A program made the position numbers and the translations under genes. Under the pieces are notes generated by a model, which was not told the DNA's origin, searched no databases, and saw nothing but the letters and a program-made list of their open reading frames with translations. A DNA stretch of 64,000 nucleotides, taken from an uncultured Alphaproteobacteria bacterium (lineage in GTDB: Bacteria > Pseudomonadota > Alphaproteobacteria > Methylaequorales > Methylaequoraceae). Below, in pieces: positions 1 through 8,801 of the stretch. Every line of letters begins with the position of its first letter. The first letter of the stretch is position 1. The stretch spans positions 1 through 64,000 of the forward strand of contig CABZFH010000005.1 of assembly GCA_902524895.1 (NCBI GenBank), read 5' to 3'.

Positions 1-445
1 CTTCTTGAGTTTGCACATCAGTCACTTTATCTTCTTTAGTATCAGATGCAGGTTGTTCATTTGATTTTTTTTCTTTATTTTCAGTTGGCTGAGATGCCTC
101 CTTATTTTTAATTTTCTCCTCTTTAGCTTTAATCTTTTCTAATGTTTTAGACTTAGGTTTATGCTTTTTTGTCTGTTCATGAATGACGGGCTTATCACCA
201 ATTCCTTGTAAGAACAAAAATTTTGCAACTCTGTCAGTTGGTTTTGCCCCAACTGAAAGCCAATATTTAGCTCTATCCTTATTTATTAAAACCCTTTGAT
301 CATCATCTTTTACCTTCATAGGATTATACGTACCTATTCTTTCAATAAATCTTCCATCTCTTGGGCTTCTCACATCTGCTACTACAATTCTATAGAAAGG
401 TCTTTTTTTTGACCCTCCTCTTGATAATCTTATTGCCACTGCCAT
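1..445 (-). CDS. rpsP: 30S ribosomal protein S16, C-terminus truncated by window edge
   Basis: My translation of the minus strand from ATG at 445: [44 protein letters not shown]...; classic S16 N-terminus; open to the window edge; not in the ORF track. Confidence 0.95.
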   Translation of the reverse strand, partial: MAVAIRLSRGGSKKRPFYRIVVADVRSPRDGRFIERIGTYNPMKVKDDDQRVLINKDRAKYWLSVGAKPTDRVAKFLFLQGIGDKPVIHEQTKKHKPKSKTLEKIKAKEEKIKNKEASQPTENKEKKSNEQPASDTKEDKVTDVQTQE

Positions 446-455
446 TTACTTTTCC

Positions 456-1820
456 TTATTTGTTGATTAAAGACCCTAAATTCTTAAATTGAGGGGAATT
501 CATTATTTGATCCATATTTTTGTTTTTTCCAAATTTTTTCATCATTTGACTCATTTTTTTAAACTGTTTAAGAAGTTTATTAACATCTTGAACCCTTGTT
601 CCGGATCCTTTTGCAATCCTAACTTTTCTTGATGCTTTAATAATATCTGGAAAAATTCTCTCTTTTTTTGTCATTGAATTTATCATAGCTTTTTGGATCT
701 CAACTATTTTACTATTCTCGATAGATTCATTTACGTTATTCTTTAGGTTAGATAAACCAGGAAGATATTTTAGCAAACTTTGAACACCTCCTAATTTTGA
801 TATTTGATCTAGTTGTTTTGAATAATCAATTAATGAAAACCGACCTTTTAGAATTTTTTTTTGGAGATTCTTTGCCTCCTCCTCGTCAATGTCTTCTGCA
901 GCTTTTTCAACTAGGGTAACTACATCTCCCATTCCAAGAATTCTACTAGCAATCCTATCAGGAAAAAATTCATCTAATTCTTCAACCTTTTCGCCAACTC
1001 CAATAAACTTTATAGGTTTTTGGGTAATAAACCTCATTGAGAGTGCTGCTCCCCCTCGAGCGTCTCCATCAAGACGAGATAAAATTATCCCAGTTACATT
1101 CAGTTTATCTGAAAAATGTTTAGCTACATTCGCTGCGTCTTGACCTGACATAGAGTCTACGACTAACAGGGTTTCTGAAATTGAAATTCTATTTGAAATA
1201 TCAATTAATTCATTCATCATTTTTGTATCAATATGATTTCTTCCAGCAGAATCTAGGATTAAAATATCATAATTTTCATTTTTGGCTTTTTGTTCGGCTC
1301 TCAATACAATCTGACTGGGTTTTTCACTCATTATAATTTCTAATGAATCGATGTTGTTTTTTTTTGCCAATGATTCTAGTTGTTCTCGAGCTGCTGGACG
1401 GTAAGTGTCCAAGGAAGCAACCAAAACAGATTTTTTAAATTTATTTTTGAGGCGATAAGCTAATTTTGCTGTTGTGGTGGTTTTTCCTGAACCTTGAAGT
1501 CCCGCCATTAAAATAACCAAAGGGGGCCTGTTATTAAAATTTATTTCGTGATTTTTTGAACCTAAAAATTCAATTAATTCATCATTAACAATTTTAACAA
1601 CCATCTGAGCTGGACTTACGCTCTTAATTACAGTTTGACCAATGGCTTTACTGCGAATTCTCTCTATAAAATCTCTTGTGGCTGTGAGAGCAACATCAGC
1701 TTCTAAAAAAGCAATTCTTATACTTCTAAGAGCTTCTTCAAGGTTTGATTCTGTAATGGTACCTTTCCCTTTAAGTACTTTAAAAGTTTCATTTATTTTT
1801 TCTGATAACGATTCAAACAT
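456..1820 (-). CDS. ffh: Signal recognition particle protein Ffh
   Basis: GLQGSGKTTTTAKLA G1 motif, DTYRPAAREQL, Met-rich C-terminal M domain; upstream of rpsP. Confidence 0.97.
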   Translation of the reverse strand: MFESLSEKINETFKVLKGKGTITESNLEEALRSIRIAFLEADVALTATRDFIERIRSKAIGQTVIKSVSPAQMVVKIVNDELIEFLGSKNHEINFNNRPPLVILMAGLQGSGKTTTTAKLAYRLKNKFKKSVLVASLDTYRPAAREQLESLAKKNNIDSLEIIMSEKPSQIVLRAEQKAKNENYDILILDSAGRNHIDTKMMNELIDISNRISISETLLVVDSMSGQDAANVAKHFSDKLNVTGIILSRLDGDARGGAALSMRFITQKPIKFIGVGEKVEELDEFFPDRIASRILGMGDVVTLVEKAAEDIDEEEAKNLQKKILKGRFSLIDYSKQLDQISKLGGVQSLLKYLPGLSNLKNNVNESIENSKIVEIQKAMINSMTKKERIFPDIIKASRKVRIAKGSGTRVQDVNKLLKQFKKMSQMMKKFGKNKNMDQIMNSPQFKNLGSLINK

Positions 1821-1839
1821 AATATTTTAAACAAGAAAA

Positions 1840-1868
1840 AGTCAGTGCACGAAACTCGTGGACTGACT
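1840..1868. promoter_or_regulatory. Inverted repeat/hairpin in the divergent ffh-dapF intergenic region
   Basis: A GTCAGT G CACGA AAC TCGTG G ACTGAC T: 13-nt arms with one G:G mismatch and a 3-nt loop. Confidence 0.6.
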
Positions 1869-1937
1869 GAATATTTATATTGAGTTTATAACAAAAAAAT
1901 ATTAAGTCTTAAAGATATTTATAAAGAAATTTGAAAC

Positions 1938-2765
1938 ATGGTTAATTTTTTAAAAATGCATGGTTTGGGAAATGATTTTGTAATAATTGATATGAGAACA
2001 AATATTTCAAAATTAGAGAATTCCTTAATAAAAAAAATCTCTGACAGAAAAAAAGGAATTGGGTGTGACCAGCTGATCTCAATTTACAGAAGCGATGATG
2101 GTATAAGTGATTGCAAAATTAAAATATTTAATTGTGATGGTACAGAAGCTGAAAGTTGTGGAAATGCAATTAGGTGCGTTGGAAGCGAGCTTTTAAAAGA
2201 ACTTGATAAAGACAATCTTCTAATAGAAACTAAAGCTGGACTTGTTGATGTCGAAAAACAATCTGATGGTTTGATTTCAGTTGATATGGGATTAGTAAAA
2301 TTTAACTGGGATCAAATTCCTCTAAGTCACCCTCAGGACACACAAGACTTGATGATAGAGACCAGGAAACTAAAAAAGGGTATAGCAGTAAACGTAGGGA
2401 ATCCTCATGTAATATTTTTTTGTAAAGATTTAGTCGAATCACAATTACTTGAAGATTGTAAAAAAGTAAGCAAAATGAAAATATTTCCTATGGGAGTAAA
2501 CATCAGCATGGTTAAAGTCGAAAATAAAAATAAGATTAACTTAATTACTTTCGAAAGAGGATGTGGTTTTACGCAAGCTTGCGGTACTGCTGCATGCGCA
2601 TCAGTTGTTGTTTGTAATAAAATGAATCTATGCGAAAAAAGAACTGATGTATCAATGAGAGGTGGAAAATTGACAATTGATTATTTGAGTGATGGACATG
2701 TTCTAATGACAGGACCAGTTTCAAAGATATTCGAAGGAAATTATAATGAGAGTGATTTAGAGTAA
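1938..2765 (+). CDS. dapF: Diaminopimelate epimerase
   Basis: MHGLGNDFVIID, ESCGNAIRCVG, GCGFTQACGTAACA active-site Cys motifs. Confidence 0.97.
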   Translation: MVNFLKMHGLGNDFVIIDMRTNISKLENSLIKKISDRKKGIGCDQLISIYRSDDGISDCKIKIFNCDGTEAESCGNAIRCVGSELLKELDKDNLLIETKAGLVDVEKQSDGLISVDMGLVKFNWDQIPLSHPQDTQDLMIETRKLKKGIAVNVGNPHVIFFCKDLVESQLLEDCKKVSKMKIFPMGVNISMVKVENKNKINLITFERGCGFTQACGTAACASVVVCNKMNLCEKRTDVSMRGGKLTIDYLSDGHVLMTGPVSKIFEGNYNESDLE

Positions 2766-2768
2766 AAA

Positions 2769-4028
2769 ATGAAAATGAATACAAAAATAATTAACTTAGG
2801 TTGTCGACTTAATGCATATGAGTCAGAAGTAATTAGAGATATTTTAGAAAAAAATAGTATAAACAATACTGTTGTTATTAACACCTGCGCAGTAACAAAT
2901 TTAGCGGTAAAGAAATCGAAACAAATTATAAAAAAAGTAAAAAAAGAAAGACCCAATGATAAAATCTTAGTTACCGGCTGTGCTTCTCAAATTGAAAAAC
3001 AAAAATTTATTAAAATGAAAGAAGTTGATAGAGTAATTGACAACAAACGTAAAACTGATGAAAATTCATACAAATACGATTCATTTTCTTTTGAATCAGA
3101 AATTAAAAATAAGTTAAAACATTTCCCTCATATTATTTCTAAACTGAAGAATAAAACAAGAGCTCTTCTCCAAATCCAACAAGGATGTGATCATAGGTGT
3201 ACTTTTTGTATAATTCCATTTGGACGGGGTGAATCCGTCAGTCTTCCGATAGGAGAAATAGTTGAAAGAGCCAATACTTACATAGAATCAGGTTATAAAG
3301 AAATTGTTATTACAGGAGTGGACATTACCTCATACGGTAATGATCTGCCAGGAAAACCTAAGTTAGGAGAAATAATTAAAAGATTGCTTGCTATTGTACC
3401 AAATCTTAAAAGATTGAGATTTTCTTCTATTGATCCAGCCGAGATGGATGAAGATCTGATCGATCTGATTAGTAACGATCCGAGATTATTGCCTCACATT
3501 CATTTATCCGTTCAATCAGGTGATAATATGATCTTAAAGCGAATGAAAAGAAGACATTCCAGAACAGATGTTATTGAAATTTGCCAGAAAATTAAAAAAA
3601 AAAGAGAATCAGTAACTTTTGGAGCAGATTTTATATCTGGTTTTCCTACAGAAAGTAGAGAAAATCATAAGAACACTCTTGACTTGATAAATAAATGTAA
3701 TTTTACGAATTTACATATTTTTCCATTTTCTCCAAAAAAAGGTACTCCTGCTTCAAGAATGCCACAAGTTGAAGAAAAAATTAAAATCATTAGAGCTAGT
3801 CAATTAAGAGAACTAGGGAAAAGTTTAAAATTAAAATACTTTGACTCAAAAGTTGGGAAAACTTCAAAAATACTGTTTGAAAGTAATCGACTAAGTTATT
3901 CAGACGATTTTTTAAAAGTATTTATTCCAGATATCAATAAATATAAAAATAACAAACTCAAAGGAAAGTTAGTAAAAGTAAAGTTTTATGATTACGATGA
4001 CGAAGCAATTTTAGCTAAATTAGTGTGA
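2769..4028 (+). CDS. mtaB: tRNA t6A37 methylthiotransferase MtaB (radical SAM)
   Basis: NLGCRLNAYESE N-terminus; radical SAM CDHRCTFC; position between dapF and ftsY. Confidence 0.93.
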   Translation: MKMNTKIINLGCRLNAYESEVIRDILEKNSINNTVVINTCAVTNLAVKKSKQIIKKVKKERPNDKILVTGCASQIEKQKFIKMKEVDRVIDNKRKTDENSYKYDSFSFESEIKNKLKHFPHIISKLKNKTRALLQIQQGCDHRCTFCIIPFGRGESVSLPIGEIVERANTYIESGYKEIVITGVDITSYGNDLPGKPKLGEIIKRLLAIVPNLKRLRFSSIDPAEMDEDLIDLISNDPRLLPHIHLSVQSGDNMILKRMKRRHSRTDVIEICQKIKKKRESVTFGADFISGFPTESRENHKNTLDLINKCNFTNLHIFPFSPKKGTPASRMPQVEEKIKIIRASQLRELGKSLKLKYFDSKVGKTSKILFESNRLSYSDDFLKVFIPDINKYKNNKLKGKLVKVKFYDYDDEAILAKLV

Positions 4029-4951
4029 TGGTTGTAACTTGGATTAAAAATTTAAAAAAGAGTCTATCTAAATCTTCTTCAGTAATTGGAGAGGGAATAA
4101 AGAAAATTATAAAAAGTAGAAAAATTGACGATTCAACTTTAGAAGAACTCGAGAATCATTTAATTTCATCTGACATAGGAATAGTTTTTTCAGAAGAAAT
4201 TATAACAGAAATTAAAAACAAAAAATACCTAGACACTAGTGTTGAGGCAGTTAAAAAAATAATATTGAATTCAATAATTAAGGTTTTAAAACCTCTAGAA
4301 AAGGAAGTTTTGATAGGTAAAATCAACACACACCCTTTTATAATTTTAGTGGTTGGAGTTAATGGTGTTGGAAAAACTGCTACAGTCGGAAAATTAGCTT
4401 ATAAATTTTCATCTCAAGGTAAAAAAGTAGGTATTGTTGCAGCTGATACTTTCAGAGCTGCAGCGGTTGAACAATTAGAAATTTGGTCGAAAAGAACAAA
4501 TTCAACTTTTTTTTCCTCTAAAATTGAAAACGCTGATCCTGCTTCACTTTCTTATTCATCATACCTAAAAGCAAAAGAGCAAAAAATTGATATATTAATA
4601 ATTGATACCGCAGGAAGATTACACAACAAATCTAATTTAATGGATCAACTTACAAAAATAATTAGAGTTTTAAAAAAAATTAATGCAAGTGCCCCTGATG
4701 AAGTGATTTTAGTACTTGACGGAAACACAGGACAAAACTCAATAAAACAGGCTAGTGTTTTTAAAGAAATATGTGACATTAATAGTTTAATAATTTCAAA
4801 ATTAGATGGCACAGCTAAGGGCGGTGCAGTAATTCCAATAGGTAAAACTTTAAAAATACCTATTATCGGTTTAGGAGTGGGTGAGCAAAAAGAGGATTTA
4901 GTAAAATTTGAAGCTGATGAGTTTGCTAGGGCATTATTAGATATTAATTAG
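4025..4951 (+). CDS. ftsY: SRP receptor FtsY
   Basis: GVNGVGKTATVGKLA, AADTFRAAAVEQLE, DTAGRLHN; overlaps mtaB by 4 nt; lacks a long acidic A domain. Confidence 0.96.
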   Translation: MMVVTWIKNLKKSLSKSSSVIGEGIKKIIKSRKIDDSTLEELENHLISSDIGIVFSEEIITEIKNKKYLDTSVEAVKKIILNSIIKVLKPLEKEVLIGKINTHPFIILVVGVNGVGKTATVGKLAYKFSSQGKKVGIVAADTFRAAAVEQLEIWSKRTNSTFFSSKIENADPASLSYSSYLKAKEQKIDILIIDTAGRLHNKSNLMDQLTKIIRVLKKINASAPDEVILVLDGNTGQNSIKQASVFKEICDINSLIISKLDGTAKGGAVIPIGKTLKIPIIGLGVGEQKEDLVKFEADEFARALLDIN

Positions 4952-6110
4952 CTTTTTCTATTCTCCATAAACTAGATTTGCTGTCATCTATTATAAAAAA
5001 TATTTCCCCTTTATGATTAATTTCTAAATCCCTTATTCTTCCAAATTTTTTATCAAGAATTAATTCTTTCCTTTGAATTTTATTATTTTTAATTTCAAGT
5101 CTTATAATATTTTCGATTTTTGTTGCAACTATCATTAAATCTCCTGACCATTCTTTAAAAACATCACCTTTGTAAAATAAAAAATTACCAACTCCAATCG
5201 ATGGAACCCATGTGATAAAAAGCTTGTCATATTTTTTTTTAAAAGGTCTATTACCAATTTTTTTGCCTGAGTATTCTTTCCCTCCCCAAGCAATATTTTT
5301 CCAACCTAAGTTACCTCCAAATTTTACAGTTGCAATATTGTCACCGCCCATCGGACCATGTTGTGAAAAGTAAATATTTCCGTCGTGAGGAGATTTAGAA
5401 ATACCTTGAGGATTTCTTAAACCTATTTGAAAAATCTCTGGGAGCCAATTAGGATAACCTGCGTATTTGGGGTTATCTTCTGGTATTGCTCCATCAATTT
5501 TTATTCTTATAATACTTCCTGGATGTTTGGTTGGGTCTTGGGCGATCATTCCCTGATCTCTCTCGCCAATACCCGCATACAAAAAATTATCTTCAATTAT
5601 TATTCTAGAGCCCCAATGTTTATTATTATTAAATTTAGAATTAGATATAAAGAGAATTTCAAAGTTCTTGATTTCATTATCTACTAATTTTCCGCGACCA
5701 ATGGCAGTACTTCCAGATTTTACTTTTTGGGTGGGGGTAGTATTTGAGTGTAAGTGACTGTAAGAAATGTAGACGTAACCATTATGATATAAAATATCAA
5801 GCAAGCCTCCTTGTCCAAAGATCATTCTACTATTAAAATATTTTAAGCTATTTATATTATGTTTAACTAAAGTTTTTTTACCATTACTTGTATTAACTTT
5901 GAATATTTTGCCATTTTTCTCAGTAATTAAAATATTATTTTTATTTATAAATGTCATTCCCCAGGGATAATTAAAACCTTCGGAAACGCTAGAAACCTTT
6001 AATTTGGTTTTACTTTTTTTATATTTTTTGAAATCACTGTACAACTCTGTGGCTTCCATTATTTCTGAAAAGCACGCTAGAAAAATTAATAAAAATAAAT
6101 TAATCCACAT
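4944..6110 (-). CDS. PQQ-dependent soluble aldose sugar dehydrogenase-like beta-propeller protein (YliI family)
   Basis: N-terminal signal peptide; NYPWGMTFI...ITEKNGKI, HWGSRI, RNPQGI, HGPMGGDN motifs of the GSDH family. Confidence 0.85.
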   Translation of the reverse strand: MWINLFLLIFLACFSEIMEATELYSDFKKYKKSKTKLKVSSVSEGFNYPWGMTFINKNNILITEKNGKIFKVNTSNGKKTLVKHNINSLKYFNSRMIFGQGGLLDILYHNGYVYISYSHLHSNTTPTQKVKSGSTAIGRGKLVDNEIKNFEILFISNSKFNNNKHWGSRIIIEDNFLYAGIGERDQGMIAQDPTKHPGSIIRIKIDGAIPEDNPKYAGYPNWLPEIFQIGLRNPQGISKSPHDGNIYFSQHGPMGGDNIATVKFGGNLGWKNIAWGGKEYSGKKIGNRPFKKKYDKLFITWVPSIGVGNFLFYKGDVFKEWSGDLMIVATKIENIIRLEIKNNKIQRKELILDKKFGRIRDLEINHKGEIFFIIDDSKSSLWRIEKAN

Positions 6111-7314
6111 TTAATTTTCTCATCTGGTATTTTGATACACTATAAAGTAGAGTTAGAATTAAAAAATAACTTCCTTGCCACCAAGCAGCCCAAAATGAAA
6201 AATTTACCATTGATGCTGACCAAAAATATCCATTAAAAAAAATTATATAACTTTTACAATAAAAATTTAATTTTTTTACTAAAAAATAATTAGTAAAGAA
6301 AACTAATAACAAAAAGTTTAACAATCCAAATATTCCAGTTTCAAGTAATAATTCAAGAAAAAAATTGTGAGGATGACTTGGAATATAAGCCATATCGCCT
6401 GTAAGAGCATGACCAATTACATCTTGGCTATTATTTATAAAATTAGACGTGTCAGCCCCAACCCCAAAAAAAGGATTTTTTTTAAATTCTGAAAAGGAAA
6501 ACCCCCATATTATTTGACGATGTGCATCTAAGATATCAGTGGAAATTAAAAAATTTTCATTGTTTTTTATAACTTTTTCAACTTTATAGGATAAACTATT
6601 AAATAAGCTTATAATCGCTACAAAAGTGACTATAACAAAGGTAAGAGCTATTTTTTTCTTATTCCTGGAGTTGTTAATAAACCAAAAAATTGACAACCCA
6701 ATAAAACCTCCAATAATACCCAATAAAGCTGAATTACAATTACTCAAAAAGATTATTGGGAAGATTAGAATAAGCATAATAAAAGAAAGATAAGGTTTTT
6801 GATTTTTGGCTACACTTTCAAAAAATGGACATAAAAAAACTAATATAGTTAATAAATTAACAAACCCTTTATATTTTCGTATTTCATTGTTATCTAGAAA
6901 TACAGTCTTAAAATTTGAAATATTGTAAAAAAATACTAATGAAAATGAAAAAAAAATTGAAATTATGAGAAAGTTTAAAGTCAGTAATAATCTGTCATCT
7001 TTTTTTTTAAAGAATGAAAAAAAAAGATAGGAAACTAAAAAAAAAGAAAAAAAGTAAATCGTCACCAAAAATGATCGAAGAGGTAAAGTCGAAAGAATTG
7101 AGCTTATTGAAAAAGACAAAAGAGTTAAAGAAAAATATGGAATTATGGGATTTTGATTAATAAATTTAAAAATGGAAAAATTTTTCTTTTTTTCTTCAAT
7201 TAGTATGAATATCAGTGAAATTGCTATTGAAGCACCATATGCTAGTGGTGTGTGAAGTCTTAAAGAAAAACTGATTCCTATAAGAATGCACGATATTTTT
7301 GCAATAGTAGTCAT
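6100..7314 (-). CDS. O-antigen ligase family (WaaL-like) integral membrane protein
   Basis: Multiple hydrophobic segments; FFGVGADTSNF...HPHNFFLELLLETGIFGLL is typical of the Wzy_C/WaaL domain. Confidence 0.82.
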   Translation of the reverse strand: MTTIAKISCILIGISFSLRLHTPLAYGASIAISLIFILIEEKKKNFSIFKFINQNPIIPYFSLTLLSFSISSILSTLPLRSFLVTIYFFSFFLVSYLFFSFFKKKDDRLLLTLNFLIISIFFSFSLVFFYNISNFKTVFLDNNEIRKYKGFVNLLTILVFLCPFFESVAKNQKPYLSFIMLILIFPIIFLSNCNSALLGIIGGFIGLSIFWFINNSRNKKKIALTFVIVTFVAIISLFNSLSYKVEKVIKNNENFLISTDILDAHRQIIWGFSFSEFKKNPFFGVGADTSNFINNSQDVIGHALTGDMAYIPSHPHNFFLELLLETGIFGLLNFLLLVFFTNYFLVKKLNFYCKSYIIFFNGYFWSASMVNFSFWAAWWQGSYFLILTLLYSVSKYQMRKLNVD

Positions 7315-7401
7315 TATATATTTTAACTACTATAATTAATAAATAAATTTAAGATACAGAAAATTTTAAATGAGTTAATGTAAATTTAGGAGAAAATTAT
7401 A

Positions 7402-7845
7402 ATGAATGTAGATTATTTCAAAAAATTACACGGGTATTTTCTAGAGGATATTTTTTTAGGACAAGAAGCTGACTTGATCTCTTTGGTAAAGGAAGAAGAT
7501 ATTAACACATTCTCGAGGGTTACAGGTGACACAAACCCAATTCATATAGATGACAAATTTGCAAAAAAATCAATTTTTAAAAAGAAAATTGCACATGGCT
7601 TTTTATCAGCTAGTTACATTTCAGCAGTTATTGGAACCAAGTTACCAGGACCAGGCTGTATTTATGTAAGACAATCTTTGCGATTTTTAGCTCCTGTTTT
7701 TCCTGGAGATGAAATTATTACTAAAGTAAAAGTAAAATCGATCACAATACCAAAAAAAAGAATTATATTGGAAACTTTTTGTAGTAATAGTAATAAAAAA
7801 GTTCTCGATGGAGAAGCAGAAATTTTGGTTAATTCAAAGAATTAA
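7402..7845 (+). CDS. MaoC-like hot-dog dehydratase (PhaJ-type (R)-enoyl-CoA hydratase)
   Basis: FSRVTGDTNPIHIDDKFA...IAHGFLSASYISAVIGTKLPGPG hydratase-2 motif; AGGAG RBS upstream. Confidence 0.9.
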   Translation: MNVDYFKKLHGYFLEDIFLGQEADLISLVKEEDINTFSRVTGDTNPIHIDDKFAKKSIFKKKIAHGFLSASYISAVIGTKLPGPGCIYVRQSLRFLAPVFPGDEIITKVKVKSITIPKKRIILETFCSNSNKKVLDGEAEILVNSKN

Positions 7846-7847
7846 TA

Positions 7848-8801
7848 ATGGAGTTAATTAATTTAAATCAAATTCCTAAAAGCGCATTACACTCTATCGT
7901 TGCAATTGGTAATTTTGATGGAGTGCACTTAGGGCATAGAAAAGTTATAAATAAAGCTAAAAAAATCTCAAATGCTCAAAAAAAAAAATTATCAATTATT
8001 ACTTTTGAACCACACCCAAAGTGTTTCTTTAAAAAAGAATTCAAAAAATTTAGGATTACACCTTTTAGAAAAAAATTCGAAGAAATAAAAAATCTTGGTG
8101 TTAATTATTATTTTAATTTTAAATTTACACAAAATTTTTCTAAAATGTCTGCCGAAGAATTCATTGAAGACATTTTAATTAAAAAAATGAAAGTAAGTTA
8201 CTTAATAACTGGGTTTGATTTTGTTTTTGGTCACAAACAATCTGGCACTGTTGAACTTTTAAATAAATATTCAGTAAAACATAATAAATTTAACTTTATA
8301 TCTGTAAAAGAATTTAAAAAACAAAATGTTAGAAATGTCTCATCCTCTGAAATTAGAACTTTTCTCAAGGAAGGTGATCTAAAAAAAGCAAAACAAATTT
8401 TAGGAAGAGATTGGTCAATAATCTCAAGAGTTATGAGAGGAAAGGGTATCGGCAAGGATCTTGGATTTCCAACCGCAAATCTATTCATAAACAACTATTG
8501 CGAATTAAAATATGGGGTGTATGCTGTTGAGATCAATTTAAAAAATAATTTAAATAACTGTTTTTTTGGTATTGCAAATTATGGTATCAAACCAACATTT
8601 TCAAAATCTGAACCTGTATTAGAGATTCATTTTTTTGATTTTGATAAAAATATTTATTCAGAATTAATTGAAGTAACGTTTAAATTCTTTATAAGGGAAG
8701 AAAGAAAATTTGAGAATATTGAACAGTTAAAATCTCAAATAAGTAAGGACATAATAAATTGTAAAAAATACTTTAATGAAAAATCTTTCACAAACAATTA
8801 A
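7848..8801 (+). CDS. ribF: Bifunctional riboflavin kinase/FAD synthetase
   Basis: AIGNFDGVHLGHRKVI; RGKGIGKDLGFPTANL; KYGVYAVEI. Confidence 0.95.
   Translation: MELINLNQIPKSALHSIVAIGNFDGVHLGHRKVINKAKKISNAQKKKLSIITFEPHPKCFFKKEFKKFRITPFRKKFEEIKNLGVNYYFNFKFTQNFSKMSAEEFIEDILIKKMKVSYLITGFDFVFGHKQSGTVELLNKYSVKHNKFNFISVKEFKKQNVRNVSSSEIRTFLKEGDLKKAKQILGRDWSIISRVMRGKGIGKDLGFPTANLFINNYCELKYGVYAVEINLKNNLNNCFFGIANYGIKPTFSKSEPVLEIHFFDFDKNIYSELIEVTFKFFIREERKFENIEQLKSQISKDIINCKKYFNEKSFTNN

Noticed and set aside
889-1143. Antisense ORFs in the track (e.g. 889-1143, 5427-5687, 8231-8494, 31196-31489, 36200-36469, 38441-38716, 50005-50412, 57658-57903)
   Set aside because: Lie opposite confidently identified genes (ffh, PQQ dehydrogenase, ribF, pmbA, tldD, ctaD, atpB, kinase) and their translations look like antisense of conserved coding sequence.
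1821-1937. Possible 4.5S/SRP RNA gene next to ffh
   Set aside because: Only about 117 bp and lacks the conserved SRP RNA apical loop sequence; the hairpin alone does not resemble ffs.
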